Assembly (NCBI GenBank): GCA_014549065.1 | Contig: JACDOX010000133.1 | Coordinates: 1,635,856-1,699,855 of the forward strand | Length of the DNA stretch: 64,000 nucleotides | Direction: 5' to 3' | DNA from: Cardinalis cardinalis | Taxonomy: Eukaryota > Chordata > Aves > Passeriformes > Cardinalidae | In this document: positions 24,430 to 37,075 of the stretch, in pieces | Layout: each line of letters opens with the position of its first letter | How positions within the stretch are numbered: position 1 is the first letter of the stretch | Position numbers and translations under genes: made by a program | Notes under the pieces: generated by a model | What the model saw: the letters and a program-made list of their open reading frames with translations, nothing else | Told to the model about the DNA's origin: nothing | Database searches by the model: none

Positions 24430-27400
24430 AAATCAAGTGAAGCCTCTCATGCAATGACTTTATGGGGTTGCTGTGTCTTTCTACAGATCCCTTGTAAGTT
24501 GACCCACTGAAAGTTATTCTGCTCAGCATCATGAACAGTCATGCATTTAAAGTCACAGCTTGGATTTCACATGGCTCTAAATAAAATAAAATTTTAAAAA
24601 AACCACCACCAACAACAAAACAAAAAAAAAGCCCACGTGGCCCAAACATGTTTTCTGGAAACATTTTGATTTTCAAATTATGTGTGTTCTCTAAAACGAG
24701 AAAAATCCTTGACCAAGAAGAGCTGCTTGTTGAAAGCATTACTTGTTTCTTATTTCAAAGGGAAAATTGAAAACATTTATGAAGGGTGTAGCTATTTACC
24801 AGTCCAGAGTGTTCTTATAAACAAAATAATATAAAACATATCCTCTTTNCTGTTTTGTTGTTTAATATCTTCCAGTGTATCACAACGTGGAGAGCAGAAC
24901 AGAGGAGAAAATAGAGTGTATTTCCAAAAAGCCTTNCAACAGGAAAAAAGGGTAAAGGACAATGTGTTTCAGCTTTAAATGCACAGAAAAACATGAGACA
25001 GGTACCAATTTTCCATCAGAACAGCTGAAGAAATTGTGCTATTTACCTGCAATTCCAGTCNTGCACATCAGGAAAAGTGAAGAATTCTGAAGGCCACGAG
25101 AGAAGTTGAGTTCATCCAATGGACAAATGCATGTAGGAAATCCTTGAACGTCTTTGACAACCTCTGCACAGAAATTCAGCTTGAGAAAACAGCGACCAAG
25201 TCAAGTTCACCATTAAACTGCTCTTTTTAAACATTGTCCCTCATTTTATNGACAGCTGTGATGCTCGTCATAATTGCTTTACTCACATCATTTTAACCAC
25301 AGAGAGCATGAAAAATAATTCCATGCGCAGAGCCTCAAACACGTCTCTGGCAGATGGGTTTCCAGCCCTGAGGGATGGGGAGGGCATTTGTTCTGTCCCC
25401 TGGCTGGGGGGACAGGCTGTGACAGTGCTTGAGAGGCTGAAGAAGTGGAGGAGCTGCTTTGTTTCAAAGAGAGACAGAACCAAAAGGCTCTCTGTCCTTT
25501 CACATCTGTACAACNGCTGGATTTCTCCCGTGCTTCATCCAGGCATTGGATGAGATTTTTGTGNTCTGTACAGCAAGCAAGGGCCCAGGAACAGCCCTGC
25601 AGAGAGGGATGAGTGATGCTTTTGCTGATGCTGCCCTCTGCACACACCATACCCTCAGAGCANCCAGAGAAATGCCATGGGAGGTTTATTTCTGCTTCCA
25701 GCCCCATGTGATTCCCTGGGAGAGGGCAGCTCTGCCCAAACCCATGCAGTCACCCCAGCTGTAAGAGGAAACTCCCCTTAGCAATGTCACCAACTGGGAC
25801 CTGCCAGCCCCTCCAGGAGCTTGGGCAGGGCTGGGGCTGTCCCAGGCCAGCTGCCCCTGAATTTTGGGTGGGTTGGGTGTTTGACTTTCCCCATCTCTCT
25901 CCGTTGGTATCACCAGTGTGGGGCTNTGGAGGCTGCAGCCAAGGTGAGGAGCAGGTCCAGTGAGGTGGTGCCAATTTGCACCCTCTCCTGATGAGGATTT
26001 ACTGTGCCTGAAAAACTGAGCATCCCATTCACAGCCTGAAAAATCCATTTACATGGATAACCCAGCCTGTGCTCCCCTGCTGCAAACCCAGCGCAGGACA
26101 CCAGNGTGCTTTCATCAGGGAAAAATTAATGTCTGGGGTGAAATTTTCCTGAAGATTCTCGTTCATTTGGCCGAGGAGTTGAAGCAGGATTACAAATTGC
26201 ATTTCCCAGATACCTGGGACCAGATTCTCTGAGGGAACAAAAGAGATGAAAAGATTTACAACAAGGCAGAGAAATAGTGTCTGTAAGGACATCCTTCAAA
26301 ATCAGAGCAAGTACAGAGCACAGTCCAAGATCTTTGGTTCCTGCTGTCCAAATCCAGACCAGGCAATGTCAGAGCTCAGGATGACACAACTACAGGGCAG
26401 GGTGGAGGGGTTTTCTGTAAAGCAGCAGAGCCACACAGAGTAACTGGCCACTTCTCTGGGCACAGAAAAACTGTTCCAAGCAATCTGTGACTTTATTTAG
26501 TATTTAGATTGGCCATGCTCTCATTTTCCCACAAGAGCACTGAGACTTTCCCTAGGAAAAGTCAACTCCCAGCTTAAAATGCCACAAAATTCAGATGTCA
26601 CTAGTTCAACTTTCCCACCAAAAAAAAGATTTGATCAGAAAATGGCCACACCTCAGACCAATATTGCTAAAGCAGGCACCAAAACCCTTCAAACACCCCG
26701 AGCATCCCTGCTCCAGGCCACCCAAAGAAACACTGCAAGCTCTGCTGGCCATGGACAAAATCCCAGCTGCTTTCTCANGGCAAATAATTCATAAAGACAA
26801 GCACAGAAATATGTTTATCTGCTCCATGATCAAAAGAGTGGCCTGAGTTAAGTTTTTGGAGAGGTTCCAGGCAATCTCATGTTCATGACAAAAATAGCCC
26901 TCAGATTGATGCAAGTGGACATTGTGCCAAGGAGGACAAGATGGGTAAGGCAGAGTACAAGAGCAGCAAAGGGAAATGTGGAGCTGTTTTGTTTGCATCC
27001 TTTGATGGCCACTGATGGGAAATTTTAGCTGGCAATCATCCACAGAAGGACCTGCAGAGCCCAGCGTGGTGGTTTGGGTGAATTGAAAGCAGTTGGATTT
27101 CTGAGCAGGCAACAGTGATGTCTCTCTTTCCCAAAGCCATGAGTCAGGCTGCNCACAGGGATCCAACATGAGCAAAAAGCACAAAATGAGGGAAAATCCA
27201 GCAAGCTCCAACACGTGGCTGGATTTCCTGTGGCTCAGGACACTGCTCCAGCTCCTTTTTTTTCCTAAAAGCTCCTGGTTGAAGTTGGTTCCTCTGGGTG
27301 GACAAGGATGTAAGCAGCTCCTGCTTTTATTGTGATGAGGCACAAGCCCTGGAAATCCTGAATCAGCCANATGGGGCTGCAAGCAATGCAACAACATCCC

Positions 27401-28221
27401 TGACGTTATTGGAAAGATGTTCCACAACCTTTCTTCTTCCCAGCCCTCCTGTCCAGAACCCATAACTCACTGACCTGGAGCAACACTGTCCTGCTGACAG
27501 GCATTTCTTGGTGGCTGATTTCACCTCCTGGCACACCATGAAGGCTTTCATGCCTGCTCTACACACACTCAAGAGCTGCAGTAGCTCTGTTATGTTCTCT
27601 TGAGCCTTTCCTGCCTTTCTAATATATATATTTTACAAAAACAGGGTGTCTCTTCATGAAGGTTCATTTTCTTCCCTCCTGTCTTGTTAGCAGCTACCCA
27701 ATACTGATAAATCTGTTCCCATGTCCCTAAAGCACTAATGCCAAGACCTGTCACAATGACAAGTGTGTGGACCACTGTCCCAGCTGNTGTGAGGCAGAAG
27801 AGTGACTGAAGATCACCCCATCAGCCCCATCTCTGTCATATCACAATATCCTGTTCCCCAGAGCCCAGACTTACTTGGAAATGTCTTTTTCACTTTTGCT
27901 GTGCATCACAGGCCTCNCCCCACAGCGCCTTGGCTCTGGATTTGGGATGGGAACTGCCTTTCCTGCCCTGCAAATCCTGCTGCTGCCACAAAACAGGTCC
28001 AGACACCAAAAGGTGGGGTGGCAGGGTGGGATGAGGCTGCAGGAGAAGGTGTGGCTCCGTCCCATCACCTGCTGACTCAGCTGGCACTAATGAGGTTTAA
28101 TGAGGGTGATTGTGCTTGGGAAGAGGTGCTGCTGTCCCTGAGGGCATCGTCTGTGTGAGGCACCTCACCCAAGTGTGACACTTCTCCCAAATGTGACACT
28201 TCACCCAAATGTGGCANTCCC

Positions 28222-28800
28222 AGACTGTNGGAACTCAGCACATCCCTCTGGGTGTCCAGAGTGGCCGAGGATCCCACAGGGGGCTCNGAGACCCTGGCAC
28301 AGCCCAGAACACCTGGGGATTTGATTTTGACCCCTGGAGCAAGTTGCCAGCTTTGTATGAGGACCTGAAAGTCANGCAGGTTTGAATGGTGTAATAATAA
28401 AATGATCACNGGGTGAANACGTAGATTTTGGGATTTTTGGTATGGGGGTTATGGGGACAAGATGGAGGAATTTNNGNGTGTCCAGCCTTTCTCCTTCTTC
28501 TTCTTNTTCNCCATTTTCTGCAGTGATGTTGGCACTTTGGGATTGGTTTAGAGTAGANGTGCACTGTCTAACACAGGTGATGGGCATTGGGAATTAAGTG
28601 TAAATANGTNANANGNAGTTTGTAGTATAAAAGGACANCACCNCCNNGGGGGCAGTCAGAGTGCCTGTGGCTGCCCTGCTGAGCAGACCTCAGCTGGGCA
28701 GAAAGAAAATTTTATAGATAAGGATTAATAAACAACNTCAAGACCAAAAAGTGAAGAGTCCAGACTCGTTCTTCAGCTGCATGGCCAAAGCAGAGACANC
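28222..28800 (+). mobile_element. Endogenous retroviral 3' end: internal remnant plus LTR, family B copy
   Basis: LTR from about 28403 (TGATCAC-GGGTG) to about 28790, with TATAAAA at 28626-28632 and AATAAA at 28727-28732. The 180 bp upstream (28222-28402) is alignable with 33055-33229 next to the other copy, so it is retained internal 3' sequence, not flank. No coding frame for a viral protein remains. N calls are unusually dense at 28470-28645. Confidence 0.8.
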
Positions 28801-31080
28801 CTGCACATCTCGGGGCAGCAATCAACAACAGCAGCCCCAGACCAGCACAGGGCCTGGGGCAGAGCTCAGTAAAGCCAGGGAGAAAAGGAGCATGGGGCAG
28901 TTTCAGTTCAGTGAGTGGCTGTGACCAAGCNGTGCATCACAACCTGAAAATACCCACTGCAGCTTCCACAGGAGGAATTACACAGCTCTGCTTCCAGCCT
29001 TTGGGCTTCCTGTGACACATTTGGCTATCAATTTCTGTGCAATATCCTTGAACAAATCAGGAGGACCAGTCATGGCCTTTAATTGGAAAATTGGTGGGCC
29101 AGCATTGCAANCCCTGTCCCACAGCCCTGTGGGTTCCCTCAGCAGGCATTGCCACACCTTTCCTCAATGCCAGAGGGGACAGCCAGAGCCATGAAATGAT
29201 GAAATCTGTCCTGCTTCTGCCATGCTGGAAATCATTCACCTCTAAAGACACCCTCCCAAAGTCCCACCANTCCAGAAAATCTACATTGTCCTGCATGGCT
29301 GGTTTTGGAGCTTATGATTTGTGCAGAACTGGGAGCAGACCTGCAATGACCAGCTCAGGTCCTGGTTTACAAGATCCATAAATGAGATCCTGACAGGGTT
29401 TTGTGAGCCTTTCTTTGCAAAGGGGGTCTGTACTCTTGCACCCTTTGCAACACTCTCTTCCTGTGCAGTCAACACAGATGTTGAAATCTACAGTAATTCT
29501 CAGTACACTCATTAAAAATGAGTCTGTGGTTCATTTTTGCTTCCTCTTCCAATAATTTTCTTGTCTCCCTCCTCTTCCAGGATAAACCTCCCACACCACC
29601 AGCATGAGGGGGTTCCCTGAGCTCAGTCTGTGCCACCACTGTCCCCTGAGCCCAGCACAGCCTTTCCTGCCCCTCTCTGCCACCAGGGAAGGGAGGGGAA
29701 ATGGAAAGAGGGGTGGCTGTGCAAGTCCCAGGGGTCTCAGGTCTCACTTTAATTAAAGGCAGAGATCACAGAAGATAATGAGAAGGTACAGGAGAGCTCA
29801 GCTTAAAGCTTTGATGAGAAACTCACCTCTGCCAGAAGCACTGTACCCAGAGGGCTGGTGGGTCAGAGCTGGGGGTGGGAATGGGATTTCCCTCTGCTTT
29901 GCACNCCCCAGCTCTGGGAATGACCCCCTTGCTCATCCACCAATCCAGAGATGCTCCTATGGATGGGATGCAGTTTATGGAGACACAAAATCTCACCTCA
30001 GCACAGGGCTGGTTAAAGTGGGCCTACAAATGGAGCAGCTGCCNGGGACCATCCATTGTCAGAGACCAAGCACAAACCCAACGGTGCTGCAACAGCAGGA
30101 GTTGGGCTCTCATCCAGCCTTGTCATCCTGGCACTGTTCCAGGCTGCCTGTGCTGTTTGACCAGCTGAGTGAGCTGTTCCATTAATTTTCCCTGAGGAGA
30201 GCCCACTGGGAAGCTGTTGATATGGACAGGAAGAGACAAGGGCTGTGTTGTCTGCCCAGCCACCGAGCTGGAACGCTGCCCACAATTTCCAGAAAACCCA
30301 AATGTTAGCTCAGGAAAAGAGAGGCTGCTTGTGGCTGTCTTTTCCTAGTGAGAGAAAATTTCCTTTGCATTGCATCTAGCTGCTAGGAATGACATCCTCT
30401 AGCATCCCACAGAAGATGGCTTTCCTGGAAGAAGGCAGAGCCTGCAGCCAAACCCTTCCAGGTGCTTTCAGGGGAAATGTGTCCTCAGCATTCCTGGACA
30501 ATTTCAGCACCATGTGAGAAGCTGAATGGAGAAGATGTGCAGGACATGCACTCATGTCCTACAGCCCTGAGACCCTGAGGTTAAAAGGAAAGGAGAACTG
30601 GCTCCATGTGTCCCTGCTGGCCTCTCAGTGCCACCACAGCTCTGTCCCTACAGCCACAGTGTCCCTTTACTCCTCCCACTGGAGCAACCCAAAAGGCAGA
30701 TGTGGAGAGGAGCATCCACTCCCCACTCCTGAGAAAGAGCCTCCGCCTGCACAGCCACGTGGGACCAAAAAGCTCTTACCTTTCAAGCTAATTAATGCAT
30801 GTGTTAATTAATGAATCAACGTCTCAGAGCTAAAAGCTGTCATAGAGTTCTTCCAAAATCAGGGTTTGGCTTAAAGGAGCTGAGGAACTGGAAGCAAGAA
30901 GTAATTTGGGACCACCTAAGTGGCAGCAGGCTTGGCTGCTAAAACTAAATAAACCAAATTACAACCCCAAAAAACCCACCTTTTCTAAGTTTATCATCTC
31001 TTTTAAAATAACAAAAAGTTTTATTGTTTAATATTGTTTAAATCTTATTATTTAATAAACAAGGTTTTTTTTTCCACTTT

Positions 31081-31430
31081 TAATAAATAACAAAAACATT
31101 ACTACCAAAATAATAAAACTACCAGTAAAAATCCACCATATAAATACCCATATCCCCAAAAAATAAAACCAAGTAAAAACACCAAAACAATAAACAAATA
31201 AACCTAACTACAAAAATAAAAATATCAAAAATAAACCTNAATTAACAAGACAAAAAGAAATTATTCCTAACTCAATAAACCCATAATACCTCAAATCATC
31301 CAAATAAAAATGCTACCTATAAATAAACACAAAACCAAAAAAAAAATTTAACCATAAACAATATTTCACGAATTATCCACAACTATAAAGCATATACTAC
31401 CATCGAACAAACCAAAGGAATAAAACCCCT
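31081..31430. other. Strongly G-depleted, A-rich block
   Basis: In 31081-31380 the plus strand has 6 G against 63 C, 58 T and about 172 A. G-poor sequence extends left to about 30940 with more T. At 31431 normal composition resumes abruptly (TATGGTGGGC). No open reading frame. Identity unknown. Confidence 0.85.
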
Positions 31431-33054
31431 ATACTATGGTGGGCTATAGGGTGGGCTGCAGAGCCAGAACACAGCACTGTGGAATTTCTGATGATGAAAT
31501 TGGGTCTTTCATAAGTGCAGAATAAAACACTTCTCTGTTGGGGAAGAAAGGAAAATAAGTTTGAGGGGGTTCAAAGCATTAGGATCACCTCCCATCCTGA
31601 CTTCCACCCATCCCCTGGATTTTGGGGNGTGGCTTTCATTCAAAGTGCACAGAAATCCCTCAGATTTCACAAAATAAGGTGTTGGGCTCCAGTTTGAGTC
31701 CTTGTCATGGTCCCCTGCTCTTCACTCCTCCTTTAGCTCCATCCCTCAAGAAAAGCCTTTCTCCTTTACAGCTCTNTCTGGAATTTGTTAGGTTTTTTCA
31801 GCTGACACTCCTTCTCAATTTCAACAAAAAAATNGCTCCTCTCTTCACCCAGATAGCATCTCAGTCTCCACATGAGCCAGCAAAAGCCAGTGAAACACCA
31901 TGGGAAAATAATAAAAAAAANCCCAAACAAACAATAAAATTAATTAAAATTTTTCATTAATGCTTTTCAACCCCAGCAAGCTTTTAAGAAGCCACACTTT
32001 CAAACATGAAAAGAAGTTACTGAAATAACTGCAAATTCACTTTTTAAAACAGTGTCTTTTTAAATTTTTTAAAACATATTTTGATCAACAAAACCACTTT
32101 TTACTTAAAACTGCCTCCCTACACAAAAGAGGATTGGCTTTCANTCCTTTTTGATCCTTAATGAGACAGAAAAGCTTTGGGGGTTTGGGCAGTTGCATAA
32201 ATTTTACGTAATGTGGTTGGCTTGGGGTTGGTTTTTCCTTTCCTAAAGGTCAGTCAATCAAAGAAACACCCCTCATTTATCTGTAATTCGCAATTATGGA
32301 GTCAGACCCTCCAATTCCCTGGGAATGCCCCACTGCTGACCCTTGGATGAGCAGTGCTGCTTGGGTCCCTTCCAGGGAAACTGCTCCCCTGGTGGGACTG
32401 AGATTCCAACCAATTTCCCTGGGCCAAGGNCTTGGAGCAGCTCCAAGCCTGTGTCTCAAATGGGAAAGGCTGGCACACAAAAAATACAAATTAAAAAAAA
32501 ATAAGAAATAGAGGAACACACACCNAATCCTGCAATATTGCACATTAAAAAAAAAGCCTGCCTTGCAGGTCCTGCTGATATTTCTGCTCCCAATGTGTGA
32601 ATTATTAATATTTAGTATCTGTGACTCACTGATATTTACTTTAGGAGGTATTTTTGTAAGGTTTGAGTGTTGTCTCGGTGTAGGAGCTAACGGAGGCTCC
32701 TGTTGTTGATGCCCAGGGAGCCCTCCCTGAACAAACTTTCCTGGTCACTGTTCAAACGGGGCNGCTGGGCTCTTCTGGGGCCCTGACCCTGCGAGGCTGA
32801 GCCCTGAGGCTGCCAGGGATGGCCCTGCTGGGACACAGCTAATTTTAAACCTGGGCAAAAGGAAAAACCTGGATTTTACTGGCAAAACTGTCCCAGCCGG
32901 ACGCTGTGCTCGGATTACGGGAAGAGCACACGCTCAATCCCTTTTTTGGGTACTTGGCATGGATTTTATCTGAAGTCATGGATTGTATAAGAGAAGAGCA
33001 GAGGCTTCACACAGCTCTCTCCTGCGTCAGTGCAGGACACCCAGGGTGTGTTGG

Positions 33055-33600
33055 AGCCCAGGACATTCCTCTGGCTGCCCTGGGTGATTCCAGACCCTGG
33101 CAGGGGGCTCAGAGACCTTGGCANGGAGTCAAACACACCTGTGCCTTTGATTTNAGCCCATGGAAACAATTACCAACTTTGTGTGAGGAGTTACAAGCCA
33201 CAGGAGTTTGANTAGAATGATAGNNAANTTGTCACAGGGTGAAAAAGTAGAATTTTGGGGATTTAGAACAGGGTTCAAGAGGCAAGATGGAGGAATCTGG
33301 GTGTGTCCTGTCCTTCTTCTTCTTCTCCTTGTCCTCCGTCTTCTGCTGTGATGGTGGCACTTCTGGATGGGTTTAGGGTAGAGACAGACTGTCTAACATA
33401 GGTGATAGGTATTGGAAAATTATTGTAAATAAAGTACAGGTAGTTCTTAGTATAAAAAGCCAACACCACCCCAAGGGTGGTCAGTGTGCCACAACCCAAC
33501 CTGCTGGACAGAGCTCAGCAGGTCAGAGAAGGAATGGAACAGATAAGAGAAAATAAACAACCATGAAAAACGGAGCTGAAGAATCTCGACTTCTCCTTCG
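33055..33600 (+). mobile_element. Endogenous retroviral 3' end: internal remnant plus LTR, family B copy
   Basis: LTR from about 33230 (TGTCACAGGGTG) to about 33600, with TATAAAA at 33451-33457 and AATAAA at 33552-33557. It is preceded by the same type of internal remnant as the copy at 28.2 kb. Same strand as that copy and 4.8 kb away. No viral coding frame remains. Confidence 0.8.
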
Positions 33601-34616
33601 GAAAAAAGAGATTTTCTGATACCTCAGGAGCCATTCTACCAACACAAAACCCGGGAGGGGCAGGGAGGACCCTCCACTTCAAGACCCCCCATTGTGCCAT
33701 ACGGTGCCCACAGCCAAGGGGACAGGGCTTGACCACTTTTCCAGTAACTCTCCTTAAAAGTGCATCACAAGCATTTTCTGGAACTGCATCCAGAGCTGTC
33801 CACAACATCAACTAGAGCTGGCTCCTAAAGTCCTTTTCTTGGTCTAGACATGAATTTTTGGAGCTCATGAAAACTTGGGTGTTTTCATCATTTTATGGCT
33901 CTCGTTAANTGGCCAATGTCCAAACAGTTCCCCATTTAGTGTTTGGATTTGCAGAGATCATTGTTTGCTGATCATGAAGCTGTTCCCAAGGAGAGCATTG
34001 TCCAGCTCTGGGCTGCTCAGCTGCCTGCATCTGTTTTGCTGTAAGCTTTTGGGCCAGCTTGACTTCCCTGGTGTCTTTGGAAAGGCACTCCCAGCCTGCT
34101 GAGCTGGCCAGCTGCCCCCAGACGCCTGAGATGGTTTCATGACTCTGCAGATGAGAAAATTTCCATGGTCTGCCTCTCCCCACGCAGAGCCTGTCCTCAG
34201 ATGGTGCTGCACGGGGAGGAGATGCTGTCTGTGTCTGTGCTGCTCTGCAGCAGCCAGTGCCCAGTTCTGGCAGTGACACCCCCAGGGGATGCCCTAAATC
34301 CTTGCCAGCATTTCTGAAGGTTGTCCCCATTATTTTATCTCAGACACAACAGCCACGGGTCCATCTGTACCTCAGAATTCATCTGTCTGCCTAAAGACCT
34401 AAAAACAAACCCCAAAAAACCAACCAAAAAAAACCTGAACAACAAAGACTTAAAAGAACAATGAGTATTTTTTTAATGATGACTGCCATGACACTGCACA
34501 CCTTTACCTAGGCTTCTTCTGCCAGGTCATCTCCATGTGTATCATCCATGGGAAAATGACAGTCCCTGCTTGTGCTCCATCCTGGTCCAAACAGAGGATA
34601 GCCTGTCTCACATGAA

Positions 34617-34725
34617 ATTTTTCCTTTAACTTGGAAAATTATAGGAAAATGAAAATTCTTCCTTTAACTTGGAAAATTATAGGAAAATGAAAATGTTTCC
34701 TTTAACTTGGAAAATTATAGGGAAA
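34617..34725. repeat. Minisatellite, 38-bp unit, three near-identical copies
   Basis: CCTTTAACTTGGAAAATTAT recurs at 34623, 34661 and 34699 with almost no divergence. Confidence 0.95.
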
Positions 34726-34735
34726 AAACACCTGG

Positions 34736-35010
34736 GAGGACCACCAAGACATTTTCTAGTCCATCCTCCACTCAAAGCAGGATCTCATTTTAGGAGCTGC
34801 CATCCAGAATGATCTTAAAAACCAGGACTGGTGGCTTGAAAAGAGCACACAGATAATCTGCTCCAGTCAGAACCCTTACCAATGGTCTTGGTGTCTCCTA
34901 CTACATTTTAAGGCCATCCCTTCCCAGTGGAGTTTCTTTGGGCATGAAGAACCCTCTCTCCCCTTACTGTACCTTGACACACTTCAGGCATCCTCTTCCT
35001 CACCTTTTCC
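34736..35010 (-). mobile_element. Possible ancient CR1 fragment
   Basis: CTAGTCCATCCTCCACTCAA and AGCAGGATCTC resemble the CR1 stretch that normally reads AGTCCAACCCCCTGCTCAAA. The rest is too eroded to be sure. Confidence 0.35.
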
Positions 35011-36829
35011 ATCCTCAGAGATCTCTCCTGCCTTCTCAGGAGCTGTTTTGGCTCTCAGGGGTCTCTTTCTCTCCTCCTGGACTTCCCACAGCAGGGTGAA
35101 TATTTTCCAGGCAGTAACAGGACAAACCCAGACGATGTCACATTGCAGCAGAGACCTGAACAGAGGAGGAAAAGGTTTCTCACATGCCTTGCTGATCCTT
35201 TCACACCTGATATGGCTTTTATCTCCTTGGCCATAATGTGATGGTTTTGACTCTTNGTCTCATTTGGGCTGAGTTGTTCTTTACTGGTTGGTCTCCATCT
35301 TTTATTATTCCTTGTACTCTTCCCTTCCAAGTGTCANCTGATTTTTCAGCCTGTTTCTTCCAGCACAGGTATTGATGCAGTTTTGGAGCTCCCTGCATTG
35401 ATAGAAACAATATTTTCATTACAAACACATCCAGTAAGATGGAATGAACACCCCTGCCTCCTACAGTCTCCCCATTGGGNTTTACTCTCTTTTTTCAAAT
35501 TTACAAAGCCTGCTCAGCTGGTGGAGAGGTTTTTAGGCTGCTTTTGAGATTTGTTTCTGACAAACTTATCCTCTGGCCCCTGGGTTTAGCTCATTTTCTC
35601 AGCTTCCACATGTGCAAAAGACAGATGTGCAGAAACAAGCCTTGAGGCAGCTCCTAAATAAAGACCTCAGGTATCAGTCAAGCACTCCTCAGGACAGCTG
35701 TATGTGTTGGCAGCTCCCCCCTTGGGGTCATGGTCACCCACAGCCCCNAAACCAGGGGAGCCCAAACCTGACAGAATCAGCCCTTGGAGGACACCCCAAA
35801 GCTCTGGGTTTATTTTGCCCCCTTCTCCTTTCTGCTCTCATGTCCCACCTGCACCTCCTGACTTTTCCCCCTCTATGAATATCCCTGTCTTCCTTTTGAC
35901 ACTGACTCTCCCTGCCGTGTGCTGGGCTGAGCAGTGGCTGAGGGACACTGGGGACAGCCCTCCCCTGGGTGAGGAGCACAGCAGCAGCATAAGGCAGACC
36001 TTGTGTGTTGGCTTANCTCCCTAACCCAATTTTAACCACCGTCAACAAGATAGAAGGGTGGTTTCTGTTTACACTGAGGCTTCTTTACGCTGCTCTCCCC
36101 ACACCCTAAAGTGGCATAAATGCCTCCTAAGTGCCTTAAAGTAGGTCCTTGGTGTAAATGAGAGCCAACCCCATCGTTGGCAAAGTGGCTTTGAAAACAT
36201 TGGGGGCGCATCCTATAAATGACTGTGGGTTTTTGGAAGGACACCCACCCCAAGGCATGCCCGTGCTATACATAGGCTCTGATGAGCTCAGCANGGGCTG
36301 AGGGGCAGCCAGCAGCAGGCAAAACAACCAGCAACGAGATATTTGTGCCTGAAGCAGCAAGCAGAGAGAGCCTGGCCACTTGCTGATCCCCAGGGATTCC
36401 CAGCAATGTGGGAATATCAGATCTGCCACCCTCGCCCAGCTCCTCCTGGGTTTTTCCCCTCTACTTTCCTTCACCCTGCCAATCTTTATGCCTTCTCAGC
36501 TAAAGCAGAATCTGGATCCCGCCCCAGCTGGGAAAAAAAAAAAATTAATATTTCTCCTGGCTGTGTGTTCCCCCCTGAGCCTTGCCTTACCTGGTTTTCA
36601 CACCTGTTGTACAGGAAGCAGGCACAGCTCTGTTTGCCACGTTGCTCTCACTTGTGGTATCACCAATTTCTGCTGGACAAGCAGAGGACAAAGCCCAGGG
36701 CTCGAGCAGGAAGAGACAAAACCAGAGACACTGTCAAAGGATGGCAAGCTGACCCAAAGGATGGGTTAGGTCCAGCCCTGAATTTTGAGTGTTTTGCTCT
36801 CTAGGCCAACCAGGACCTAAATTTTACCA

Positions 36830-37075
36830 CAGAATCATAAAATAGATATAGTTGGAAGGGACCTTAAATACCATCAGGTTCCAAATCACAGAGTGGGGCA
36901 TTCTGTAGCACCAACAAATAAGATATCAAACAACTGTTGCCATTGATGGGATGCTCTAGGCAGCCTCACAATGACCAACAGCCTGAATTCCCCCCTCTGC
37001 TTACCTCGAATCCCTGAATTCCCCTCTCTGCTTACTTGAAGCTCTGCTTGGGAAAATCTTCCCAAATATTTTCAG
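36830..37075 (-). mobile_element. CR1 LINE 3' fragment
   Basis: Begins CAGAATCATAAAATAGATAT and GGAAGGGACCTTAAA, the reverse complement of a CR1 3' end. Moderately diverged, 5'-truncated. Confidence 0.8.

Noticed and set aside
31081..31430. Nuclear copy of mitochondrial DNA
   Set aside because: G is about 2%, far below bird mtDNA light-strand content, and no mitochondrial gene or tRNA was recognised.
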